A DNA stretch of 59,486 nt from Oscillospiraceae bacterium (GTDB lineage: Bacteria > Bacillota > Clostridia > UBA1381), in the NCBI GenBank assembly GCA_022509025.1, contig JAFLUB010000013.1, positions 1-59,486 of the forward strand, given 5' to 3'. Positions 19,448 through 26,919 of this stretch are shown in pieces. Position 1 is the stretch's first letter; every line of letters starts with the position of its first letter. The notes beneath the pieces were generated by a model. That model was given only the letters and a program-made list of their open reading frames with translations. It was not told where the DNA came from and did not search any database. Position numbers and translations under genes: made by a program.

Positions 19448-19530
19448 ACTTCCCTTTTATCCTATTAATTCCTACAACTACATTATACAACATAATTTTG
19501 CCTAAATCAACAAAATTACAGCATGTAAAT

Positions 19531-19557
19531 AAAATGTAAGCATTATACATTTTGTTT
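19531..19557 (-). terminator. Possible terminator of the superoxide reductase gene
   Basis: AAAATGTA and TACATTTT arms with a 7-base loop lie about 40 bases past the stop; on the minus strand TATTTAC follows. The stem is AT-only, so weak. Confidence 0.4.
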
Positions 19558-19593
19558 GTAACCAACGCGAAACATTGCCGTGTCTGTCACGCT

Positions 19594-19980
19594 TCACGCA
19601 GTTATTTTCCAAAGACCGTGCAGGTTGCAGTATGAATATATCTTAACCTTTTCATTTTCCGGTATTTCAAATACTGCAATCGGGTCATCTCCTTTCCGGA
19701 ACGTAAACCTCTGCTCGTGATATTTACTTTTTACCTCCACCCATAAAATGCTATGTTCCTCACTCATCGGATGAAGCACACGTCCTACATATACCGTCAG
19801 GTTCTTACCGTTTCTTTTTACAACCGGTATATGTTTTTCCTCAGATGTATCTAATTCATTAGCTCTGAGAAGATCCATTGATTTCCCGCAACAGTTAAGT
19901 TCATCACAGCATTGCGGTGTTATAGCTTCAAGAATAGAACCGCATTTTTCACATTTGTAGAATTTAGGCTCGTATACCAA
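19594..19980 (-). CDS. dfx: Desulfoferrodoxin (two-iron superoxide reductase)
   Basis: 128 residues, standard 2Fe-SOR length. It reduces superoxide to hydrogen peroxide without making oxygen, a typical anaerobe defence. The N-terminal desulforedoxin domain has CEKCG (Cys9 and Cys12) and the cysteine pair in LNCCGK for centre I. The catalytic centre II ligands are visible in KHIPVV, VLHPMSEEHSI and YCNLHGLW (four His and one Cys), and the glutamate next to KHIPV is present. The start is TTG, preceded by GGAGG at about 10 bases; no ATG or GTG fits. A perfect 10-bp inverted repeat lies upstream. Confidence 0.95.
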   Translation of the reverse strand: MVYEPKFYKCEKCGSILEAITPQCCDELNCCGKSMDLLRANELDTSEEKHIPVVKRNGKNLTVYVGRVLHPMSEEHSILWVEVKSKYHEQRFTFRKGDDPIAVFEIPENEKVKIYSYCNLHGLWKITA

Positions 19981-20021
19981 TTAAAACCTACCTCCGTAAG
20001 GCGCTTATTCTTCCTGTTCTC

Positions 20022-20061
20022 CAGGAAAATAAACACATTCTTTTTATATAGTATTTTCCTG
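20022..20061 (-). promoter_or_regulatory. Perfect 10-bp inverted repeat upstream of the superoxide reductase gene
   Basis: CAGGAAAATA (20022-20031) and TATTTTCCTG (20052-20061) are exact inverted arms 20 bases apart, 42-81 bases before the TTG start. A possible TATATA -10 lies between them. It could be an operator or a leader hairpin. Confidence 0.45.
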
Positions 20062-20098
20062 TTTTGGCTTAATTTATACTACCGTTATGCACAAATTA

Positions 20099-20413
20099 CT
20101 AAAACCACTCTGAAAAGAAAATAAACGCCAACGCGATAAGTAACAGTTTATCGTCGCAATCGTCCATTAAAAGCACAATCGCGACTATAATCAGGATAAT
20201 ATCGTCCGCTTCAAGGTTATCAAATATACCGCCTAAAAATCCGCCGTCCTTTTTATCTTCACATTTCTTCGGCGGACACGGCGGCGGACAATGAGAAGCG
20301 CTTATCTCCCTATGCTCATCTCTTCTTTCCTCTCTTTTTTCTTCTCTCTTTTCATCTCTGCGCCTGTTATGTACCGGCTGCGGCATATCATTATAGCTAT
20401 ATGTTCTATACAT
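20099..20413 (-). CDS. Small membrane protein with charged head (104 aa, unknown)
   Basis: Not recognised as a named family. The N-terminal half is very hydrophilic (RRRDEKREEKREERRDEHRE), followed by a Cys/Pro stretch (CPPPCPPKKC) and Gly-rich GGFLGGIFDN. The C-terminal half has two short hydrophobic runs separated by MDDCDDK (DDIILIIVAIVLLMDDCDDKLLLIALAFIFF). GGGGGTGG precedes the ATG. It is last of three small leftward genes that probably form one transcript. Confidence 0.7.
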   Translation of the reverse strand: MYRTYSYNDMPQPVHNRRRDEKREEKREERRDEHREISASHCPPPCPPKKCEDKKDGGFLGGIFDNLEADDIILIIVAIVLLMDDCDDKLLLIALAFIFFSEWF

Positions 20414-20437
20414 CACACCACCCCCACAAAGAAAGCA

Positions 20438-20749
20438 TTATTTTCTAAGCAATCTTGTAATACTGCCAAGACCTAAAAGCCTTACCGCTGAATCAATAGA
20501 GCGCTGTCTTCCGCTGCGCATATATGGTTTTAATGACATAAGCAGGTTAGCTCTCGGGTCATTTCTGTTCATTGTCAGACTTTGCATAATATCTTTCATC
20601 TGCATGAGCTGATTGAGACTGTCAGCACTGTTAAAGTCAGGAATATTCCCTTCTCCTGACGCAGATGAGAGCGAACTCATAACATTTTTTATTTTATCCT
20701 CAGCATCGTCGCCTAAGATATTTTTTAAAGTATCCATTGCGTCTGCCAT
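20438..20749 (-). CDS. Small helical protein (103 aa, unknown)
   Basis: MADAMDTLKNILGDDAEDKIKNVMSSLSS followed by a Met/Gln-rich helix (LNQLMQMKDIMQSLTMNR) and a basic C-terminus (RSGRQRSIDSAVRLLGLGSITRLLRK). No signal peptide, no recognised family. GGTGGTGGGA precedes the ATG. The middle gene of the small-protein trio, 14 bases after the 74-residue gene and 24 bases before the membrane protein. Confidence 0.7.
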   Translation of the reverse strand: MADAMDTLKNILGDDAEDKIKNVMSSLSSASGEGNIPDFNSADSLNQLMQMKDIMQSLTMNRNDPRANLLMSLKPYMRSGRQRSIDSAVRLLGLGSITRLLRK

Positions 20750-20763
20750 GTTCCCACCACCTA

Positions 20764-20988
20764 TTACAGATTCTTCATTATTTTCGTAAGCTCCGCTGTG
20801 CTTAATCCGGATATTCTTTTTCTTACCTCATTCGGATCCAGCTTTGAAAACTCCCTTATAAGACGATCCTTATCAGCAGAATTTATCTGATTTTTAAGTC
20901 TCCTTCCATCAGCAGAGTTGAGAAACTTATTTATCTCCCTGAGCTGATTTTCATCAAAATCCTTTAAAATCCTTTCCAGCTTATTCAT
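20764..20988 (-). CDS. Small helical protein (74 aa, unknown)
   Basis: MNKLERILKDFDENQLREINKFLNSADGRRLKNQINSADKDRLIREFSKLDPNEVRKRISGLSTAELTKIMKNL: charged, all-helical composition with two NSAD turns, suggesting two similar helical hairpins. No recognised family. GAGAGGATAGG precedes the start. First gene of the trio, with a possible sporulation-type promoter upstream. Confidence 0.7.
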   Translation of the reverse strand: MNKLERILKDFDENQLREINKFLNSADGRRLKNQINSADKDRLIREFSKLDPNEVRKRISGLSTAELTKIMKNL

Positions 20989-21013
20989 AACTGCACCTAT
21001 CCTCTCTGAAATA

Positions 21014-21042
21014 TATTATGTTAACCTATTCCAGTATATTCC
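21014..21042 (-). promoter_or_regulatory. Possible forespore-type (sigma-G/F-like) promoter of the small-protein trio
   Basis: On the minus strand GGAATA, 16 bases, CATAATA resembles the sigma-G pattern TGnATA and CATACTA with two mismatches. No sigma-A promoter is visible at this place. Confidence 0.25.
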
Positions 21043-21130
21043 ACACAGGTGTAAAATGAGTATGTCCGTTATTCAGATTTTTGTTTATCTGTATAATTTA
21101 CAAGGGGCTGAATGGATTCAGACACTCAAC

Positions 21131-21178
21131 AAAAAAAACTCACCCGACAGCGTACCATGGGTACACCGAGTGGTGAGC
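21131..21178 (-). terminator. Terminator of the envelope-polysaccharide operon
   Basis: On the minus strand GCTCACC is followed by a branched loop containing GTACC-CAT-GGTAC, then GGGTGAG and eight T. It lies 65 bases past the last DUF4330 gene. Confidence 0.75.
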
Positions 21179-21187
21179 TTTGTCTGT

Positions 21188-21216
21188 AGTTTAAAGTTTT
21201 TTAACATCTTTAAACT
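21188..21216. repeat. Perfect 9-bp inverted repeat beside the operon terminator
   Basis: AGTTTAAAG (21188-21196) and CTTTAAACT (21208-21216) with an 11-base T-rich loop, between the last operon gene and its terminator. Confidence 0.5.
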
Positions 21217-21242
21217 GTCTGCGCTGAATTAGCCAGTCCCTT

Positions 21243-21728
21243 TTATTCAACAACTTTTACGCTTTCAATATCTCCTGATGTTTTCACATACTTTGAATAT
21301 AAATCTATGTTTCTGCCAACAGACAATTCCGTTGTGTCGTTTAATATATAGTTATCATCAGACTCTTTACCGTTACCCAAAATTGTCACAAAGCATGTAT
21401 ATCTGTCCGGAAGTTCACTGAACAGCACCGCACCTGACGCCGTAACTGTCTGCATTTCAGCATTTTCGACACGTACATCGATGATTTCACCTAAATCCTT
21501 TTCAGATTTTTTATCCGTAATTTTACCCTTTCTCTCAAGCGCATTAACTGTGTATTGTCTTACATTCTCCACCTTCAGAACATATTCAAACTGTTTATCT
21601 GACTTTACCGAATTTGTTATACGGCTTCCGTATCGCGCTGCTATACCCGCTATTACAACAATAATAAGAAGAATAACGAGAATATCTATAATGCTTACCT
21701 TACCTTTGATTTTTCCGTTCTTATCCAT
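21243..21728 (-). CDS. DUF4330 family membrane-anchored protein (161 aa)
   Basis: MDKNGKIKGKVSIIDILVILLIIVVIAGIAARYGSR gives one N-terminal membrane helix after a short basic stretch, then an extracellular beta-rich domain with YVLKVENVRQYTVNALERKGKI and YTCFVTILGNGKESDDNYILNDTTELSVGRNI. This matches the DUF4330 pattern. Function unknown. The preceding gene encodes a paralogue; both end the polysaccharide operon, suggesting an accessory role in export or assembly of wall polymer. Confidence 0.75.
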   Translation of the reverse strand: MDKNGKIKGKVSIIDILVILLIIVVIAGIAARYGSRITNSVKSDKQFEYVLKVENVRQYTVNALERKGKITDKKSEKDLGEIIDVRVENAEMQTVTASGAVLFSELPDRYTCFVTILGNGKESDDNYILNDTTELSVGRNIDLYSKYVKTSGDIESVKVVE

Positions 21729-21742
21729 ATTCTCTTTCCTCC

Positions 21743-22210
21743 TTAATCGTTGATTTCTATGACATAACCCATAGAAGCATAACCTTTACCACGCACAGGC
21801 ACTTCTGCTCCGACCTTTACAGCTGTTCCGCCTGTTTTTAAAGCGAGGTCGTTAATGTCCATCTCAGCCTCAATAGTAACATACACATCATACTTCCCCT
21901 CTATTGTTTCACTTGCATACGTACCGTCTATACTGTTATACGCAAGCGTTACAGCCGGTTTGGTTTCTACGTTCTTTACTATTCCGCCGTCTTTTTCCGT
22001 AAGACTTATTGTCACTCTGTCACCCACGGTAATAGCATCGGCAAAGTTCTCTCCCTCATTCTGGATAAGTACAGTGAAATCTACCTTTTCATTTTCTGCG
22101 CCCATCATAATCGATGGCATGATTTTTTTTATGCCGACTATCAGCGCCGCCAGGACAACTACAATTATCACAGCGTCAATTACTGTAAATTTTACTTTCT
22201 TTTCTGACAT
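21743..22210 (-). CDS. DUF4330 family membrane-anchored protein (155 aa)
   Basis: MSEKKVKFTVIDAVIIVVVLAALIVGIKKIMPS is a single N-terminal anchor, followed by a beta-rich outer domain (VDFTVLIQNEGENFADAITVGDRVTIS and the closing PVRGKGYASMGYVIEIND). Same architecture and length as the downstream gene, which begins 14 bases later, pointing to an old tandem duplication. GGAGGG precedes the start. Confidence 0.75.
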   Translation of the reverse strand: MSEKKVKFTVIDAVIIVVVLAALIVGIKKIMPSIMMGAENEKVDFTVLIQNEGENFADAITVGDRVTISLTEKDGGIVKNVETKPAVTLAYNSIDGTYASETIEGKYDVYVTIEAEMDINDLALKTGGTAVKVGAEVPVRGKGYASMGYVIEIND

Positions 22211-22223
22211 TTAAACACCCTCC

Positions 22224-23336
22224 TTAATTTATCAAATCATAATATACTTCTTCTGTTTGTCTGGTCATCGCAGACGCGGTAAAAGTTTTTTTGAATATCT
22301 TTTTTGAATTTTCAGAAATCTCCCTGTAAAGACTTTCATCATTTAAAAGTTCCTCTATTTTGTCCGCTATCGCTTTGGCATTTTGCTTTGGTACGACAAA
22401 GCCGTTCACACCGTCTTTTATAACTCCGGGATTACCTCCGAAATCAGATACTACCGCTGGAATACCCAGACTCATTCCCTCAAGCAGCGCAAGAGAGGTT
22501 GCCTCTGTTCCGTAGGAGGCATTTACCTGGATATCCGTAACCGCCATCAGCTTTTGCACGTCATGGATAAATCCGGTGAATATAATCTGCTCCTGTCTGT
22601 TCAGACTCCTGACTTTTTCCTTTAACTGCTTTTCATAAGAGCCTGTTCCCGCTATATAAAATTTCAACTTGTATCCTTTGCGAAGCAGCCGGTCAGCTGC
22701 GTCTATAAAATATTCATGTCCCTTTATATCCTCAAGCCGCGCGATTATTGATATGGCTCTGAATGGTTCATACAGGTCGAAACGTTCTTTAATAATACGC
22801 GTTTCATCTGCGGAGACGGGAGAAAGTCCCTCCACGCCGTTCAGGACAACCTTTATCTTACTTTCTTTAATTCCCGTATCAGTAAGATTATCCTTAGCGG
22901 CCTCAGCCACGGCGATTATGCTGTCTGCAAAATAATTGTTTATCATGCCGTTTATGCATTTCCCTAATCCTTTAGAAATCCGCTTTGACGGAGGGAACAC
23001 GCTATGGCGCGTGTAAACCACCTTCGCGCCCGCAAATCTTGCCGCGATACGCGCTGACATGCTCGCGTGTGTATGAACTATATCAGGCTTTTCACGTTTA
23101 AATATTCCCTTAAGCGCCTTTATCGCTCCCTTATCAAGTGATTTATCCGCTATTCCGTCAACTTCTATAACTTTAATTCCCATTTTGTCTATATGCGGCT
23201 TCAAAAGACTGTTATACGGAAGCACAACCTTAACGTCAAATTTATCGTAATTAAAATTCTCAAGCAGCGTCAACAGGCATTTCCCCGCTCCGCCTATATT
23301 TGTATCCGATGACACCTCTATAACTTTTATTTTCAT
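22224..23336 (-). CDS. Glycosyltransferase family 4
   Basis: 370 residues, GT-B fold. The N-terminus IEVSSDTNIGGAGKCLLTLLENF is the acceptor-domain glycine loop. The C-terminal nucleotide-sugar site is ISIIARLEDIKGHEYFIDAA, IFTGFIHDV and the EX7E motif TEATSLALLEGMSLGIPAVVSDFGG. It transfers a sugar from an activated donor during wall-polysaccharide synthesis; donor and acceptor are unknown. The start MKIKVIEVS follows GGAGGG; a longer frame starting at 23399 would run through repeat copy B and is rejected. Confidence 0.9.
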   Translation of the reverse strand: MKIKVIEVSSDTNIGGAGKCLLTLLENFNYDKFDVKVVLPYNSLLKPHIDKMGIKVIEVDGIADKSLDKGAIKALKGIFKREKPDIVHTHASMSARIAARFAGAKVVYTRHSVFPPSKRISKGLGKCINGMINNYFADSIIAVAEAAKDNLTDTGIKESKIKVVLNGVEGLSPVSADETRIIKERFDLYEPFRAISIIARLEDIKGHEYFIDAADRLLRKGYKLKFYIAGTGSYEKQLKEKVRSLNRQEQIIFTGFIHDVQKLMAVTDIQVNASYGTEATSLALLEGMSLGIPAVVSDFGGNPGVIKDGVNGFVVPKQNAKAIADKIEELLNDESLYREISENSKKIFKKTFTASAMTRQTEEVYYDLIN

Positions 23337-23382
23337 TTTATCCCTCCATTTCATAAATATATAAGGGCGCACATTGTAATGT

Positions 23383-23504
23383 GGAAAAGCCGGTCGCAAA
23401 TTGCATTTGCTGCTCGCCCATGCGACCCGGAATCAAGCAGATTGCTCTTTTGAGGAACACAGACGTATATGGATACTTCAAGTTCCGATAAAGGGTTAGA
23501 TGCA
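23383..23504 (-). repeat. Dispersed structured repeat, copy B
   Basis: About 122 bp, near-identical through most of its length to copy C (35867-35990). Shared blocks in order include GGAAAAG, CAAATTGCATTTGCTGCTCG, CCCATGC, GGAATCAAGCAGATTGC, CTTTTGAGGAAC, GACGTATAT, GATACTTCAAGTTCCGA and AGATGC. It lies between two leftward genes; its right end supplies the last two codons and stop of the upstream Wzy-like gene. Confidence 0.85.
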
Positions 23505-25376
23505 CTGCTGATTTTTCACATTACCGGTTATGTGCTTTAATGACATACCTAGCGCCATGAGCATAAAGAAGATTGCCATTACTCTGTAGTTATAGAACGT
23601 ATAGTCAAACATACTCTGTATAAGAAATCCCATAACTCCGCTTGCGATTGCAAGAGATAACATAGAATTCAACTGTTTTTTATCCTCACTTCTGTATACC
23701 ACAGACATCTTTTTAAGAAATACTCCCTGTGTGACAAGGAATATTCCAAGCCCGCCTATTCCTGCCTCTACAAGGAGCTGCAAGAACAGGTTGTGCGAAT
23801 GCGGTGCGATAATTGCGTTATATGAGAAGAACGGATAAACATGCGAGAACGCCGCCTCACCCATTCCTATTCCGCCGAGCCAATAATGCTTCATCATTCC
23901 AAGAGTACCCATCCATATATACACTCTATAAGACGTGGATGAATCCTCCATATTTCCGACACTCATTATACGGTCAACAATCGTCTGAGGCACAATAAAC
24001 GGCAAAATACATATCACTATAGGAACTATTCCCCACCATTTACCTTCATAGAAGGTGACAAAGATTACCACGCTTAACATAAAGCCTATCCAGCAGCCTC
24101 TTGACTGCGTAAGTATAAGACACAGAGCAAGGACAAGGAACATTAGTCCGTATGTCCACTTTGAAAGTCCCCTCCATTTTTCCTTCAGCATAAACACTGC
24201 CGCAACAGGCAGAACAAGTAATAGATATTCTCCAAGCACATTCGGATTGCCGAGAGTCGAGTAGACACGCATTACAGAATCTTCAAACATTTCCTCGTCA
24301 ATCCATGCATTTGAGGTTGTCCAGCCGAACAGATACTGCATAATTCCATATAACGCGACAAGCGCGCCTGATATTACAAGTAGTTTAAACAGCCCATATA
24401 ACTGTTCTTTAGTCTCCACAGAGTTTATAACCGTGAAATAGAACATAACAAACACAAAGTACATTGCCCAGACTTTAAGGCTATCCCCTCTTGCAAATGA
24501 CGTAAAAGATGAGACAAGCAATACCAGTAAAAAGAGAATTATGCATATGCCTACTCCGTCAAAACGCCATTTAAAATCACGTTCCTTTATCGATTTGATG
24601 ATAAGAGAAAGCGTGGTCCATATACAAAGCCCCGCAAGAATCATGGTCGGCACAAACGGTGCCAGAAAAACAGCCGCATATACACCTGTAACAGGCGCAT
24701 ACATCACCAGTACAAGTCCGAACACGGCAAACGGTATAACCGCTCCGTAAAGTATATTAACACTCATTGCCGCGCCTGTTATAATTCCTGCCGCAAGCGC
24801 TAGCAGGAGACGAAGCACACCATGTGTTTCTTCCTCATTAAAGAACTCAAAATCAAGATTTTTAAACCCTGCCATACTTTTTATTATTCCAACGAATTTA
24901 CTCGGATTAAGGAATGACATAAGGTTATAGTTAAAGATACAAAGTATCGCTCCGACGGCGCCTACGATAAGCGCTATCTTTGAAATATGTCTGCCCATAA
25001 CGCAATAACCCAGAGCCATAGAAATAAGCATAATACCGAAAAATCTGGTATTGACAGCCATAAAGTTCTGTATATAAGTCTTTGCCCAGGTACATATAAA
25101 GCTTCGTGAAATATTTTTTTCAAAGAAGTCACCGGCTTTATTCTTTAAAGCATTTAGAAACGCAAAGGGACTGAAAACTACCCTTTTAGTAATACTGCCT
25201 TCCCCCGCGCCCTCTGTTTTGCTGCCGTGAAGCCAATTCATTATTGCGCTTCCGTTCCATGAGGATAACACAGCATTATAAATACACATAAGTAATGCAT
25301 ATACCGCGCTTTTCTTAAACCATTCTGCTAATGTCTTAAAAAACGAAGCCAAAGACGATAAGATAACACTGTTCAT
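23496..25376 (-). CDS. O-antigen ligase / Wzy-like polymerase family membrane protein
   Basis: 626 residues with about twelve or more membrane helices. The Wzy_C-type region is recognisable by LVLALCLILTQSRGCWIGFMLSVVIF, YRVYIWMGTLGMMKHYWLGGIGMGEAAF and the conserved periplasmic-loop HSHNLFLQLLVEAGIGGLGIFLV. Such proteins polymerise or ligate lipid-linked polysaccharide on the outer side of the membrane. An N-terminal extension of about 90 residues (from MNSVILSSLASFFKTLAEWFKKSA) is unusual for the family. AGAGGTG precedes the ATG. It follows murJ closely in the same operon. The last residues QQCI arise from repeat copy B. Confidence 0.88.
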   Translation of the reverse strand: MNSVILSSLASFFKTLAEWFKKSAVYALLMCIYNAVLSSWNGSAIMNWLHGSKTEGAGEGSITKRVVFSPFAFLNALKNKAGDFFEKNISRSFICTWAKTYIQNFMAVNTRFFGIMLISMALGYCVMGRHISKIALIVGAVGAILCIFNYNLMSFLNPSKFVGIIKSMAGFKNLDFEFFNEEETHGVLRLLLALAAGIITGAAMSVNILYGAVIPFAVFGLVLVMYAPVTGVYAAVFLAPFVPTMILAGLCIWTTLSLIIKSIKERDFKWRFDGVGICIILFLLVLLVSSFTSFARGDSLKVWAMYFVFVMFYFTVINSVETKEQLYGLFKLLVISGALVALYGIMQYLFGWTTSNAWIDEEMFEDSVMRVYSTLGNPNVLGEYLLLVLPVAAVFMLKEKWRGLSKWTYGLMFLVLALCLILTQSRGCWIGFMLSVVIFVTFYEGKWWGIVPIVICILPFIVPQTIVDRIMSVGNMEDSSTSYRVYIWMGTLGMMKHYWLGGIGMGEAAFSHVYPFFSYNAIIAPHSHNLFLQLLVEAGIGGLGIFLVTQGVFLKKMSVVYRSEDKKQLNSMLSLAIASGVMGFLIQSMFDYTFYNYRVMAIFFMLMALGMSLKHITGNVKNQQCI

Positions 25377-25380
25377 GTTT

Positions 25381-26919
25381 TCACCTCTTCTTTCTTATAA
25401 TATTTTTCACATCTTCCTCACCTGTGATGAGGAGTAATATTCCGTATACAATAATTCCGCATATGCCGCAGATTACGCATATTATAAAGCTTCCCGTCCA
25501 GCCTGTAAAACGGTTCTTTATAAGCATATATACAAGCGCCATTGCTACACCCATAATAAACGCGGACAAAACGGATTTAAGCATATTAACTACATCGTTC
25601 TTACCTATAATTCCTTTGTTTCTCCGCGTCATGCAGTACCAGTTCAGTGCGGCATTTACTATTGAACCGAACGCAGCCGCAAGAGCCAGTCCGTTCGTAG
25701 ACATCAGTCTGTACAGAAGATATGCAAGCATGATATTAATCACCATGCTGATAACGGAGTTACGCATAGGCGTTTTACTGTCGTTCATTGAGAAAAACGC
25801 CTTTGAAAGTATCTCATTAAGTCCAAGTCCCAGCATACCTATAGCGTAGAATTTCAACAATGCACCAATCGCCGCTATGCTTTCGCTGTCCATCTTTCCG
25901 AAGCCGAAAATCAGGTTGGATATGTGATTATGCAAAACCATAAAAATTGCCATCAGCGGCGCAATCACCAGAACTATCGAACGCATTGATGTCACGGTGA
26001 GATTTCTTGCCTCATTGTCATTCCCTTCCGCAACAGCCTTTGCAAGCTTGGGGAATATAAGATTTGTCACAACAAAGCTGAAAACTCCGACAACTATTAT
26101 ATAAAGTCTGTTCGACTGCTGAATATAAGTAACAGCAGATTCTATATTAGAGGCAAATCTTTGATTTATCACCGTATAAAGGGGCTGAACCCATGTTGAT
26201 ATAAGCATCGGTCCCGCAAGCGTGAGAGCCTGTTTTATATAAGGGTCTTTAAACCTGAAATCAGGACGGAATTTTACACCGAATTTTTTTATCCACGGCA
26301 CAAGAATGAGAAATTGCAAGCTCCATGCTATTACCATTGTTACAGACAGACCGTATACTCCGAAGCGTTTTGCAAACAGCGGATAATACAGTATAATTGC
26401 CGTATTCGACACAAGGCTTATAATAGCCGGGATTTTATACTCACCGAATGACTGCAAAAGTCCCACAAATGAAAACGCTAAACCGGTAAAAATAATCATA
26501 GGAAACATTATAGCTGTAAGCTGCGCGGTCAGCGCGTGTTTTTCTCCTACATAATTTGTCTGTATGCTTACCAGTGTTCCGCGAAACAATATACCAAGCG
26601 CGACAATTACGACACTTATTGATACTATCATTGTGACAAATTTATTGACGAATTTCATCGCTTCTTCTTTGCCGTGCTTTGACATTATATCATTAAAAAC
26701 CGGAATAAATGTTGCCGATATTACTCCGCCTATAATCACGTCAAAAAACGTTGTCGGAATTGTTGAGGCTGTCAGGAATGCGTCCGAAATCACTCCTGAT
26801 CCGAAATACGCGGTAAGTATTGAATCGCGCGCCTGTCCAAGCACCTTTGAAAGCAGCGTTGCAACAGCCATAAATACCGCTGTCAGGAGTATTTTCTGTC
26901 CCGTTTCCTTTTTGCTCAA
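25381..26919 (-). CDS. murJ: MurJ/MviN-family lipid flippase
   Basis: 512 residues, about 14 membrane helices, MOP-superfamily exporter. Signature segments: ATLLSKVLGQARDSILTAYFGSGVISDAFLTASTIPTTFFDVI near the N-terminus, SFVGLLQSFGEYKIPAI, and ILSKAFFSMNDSKTPMRNSVISM. MurJ flips lipid II; members inside polysaccharide operons may instead flip wall-polymer intermediates, which the context makes plausible. The start is TTG, overlapping the upstream stop, with GGGGAG at about 9 bases. It is followed after 4 bases by the Wzy-like gene. Confidence 0.9.
   Translation of the reverse strand: MSKKETGQKILLTAVFMAVATLLSKVLGQARDSILTAYFGSGVISDAFLTASTIPTTFFDVIIGGVISATFIPVFNDIMSKHGKEEAMKFVNKFVTMIVSISVVIVALGILFRGTLVSIQTNYVGEKHALTAQLTAIMFPMIIFTGLAFSFVGLLQSFGEYKIPAIISLVSNTAIILYYPLFAKRFGVYGLSVTMVIAWSLQFLILVPWIKKFGVKFRPDFRFKDPYIKQALTLAGPMLISTWVQPLYTVINQRFASNIESAVTYIQQSNRLYIIVVGVFSFVVTNLIFPKLAKAVAEGNDNEARNLTVTSMRSIVLVIAPLMAIFMVLHNHISNLIFGFGKMDSESIAAIGALLKFYAIGMLGLGLNEILSKAFFSMNDSKTPMRNSVISMVINIMLAYLLYRLMSTNGLALAAAFGSIVNAALNWYCMTRRNKGIIGKNDVVNMLKSVLSAFIMGVAMALVYMLIKNRFTGWTGSFIICVICGICGIIVYGILLLITGEEDVKNIIRKKR

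Noticed and set aside
23494-23506. GTTAGATGCACT in repeat copy B, identical to the right end of some integron attC sites
   Set aside because: Copies A and C read GTGAGATGCGC and GCGAGATGCGC at this place, the complementary left-end core is missing, and no integrase is present.
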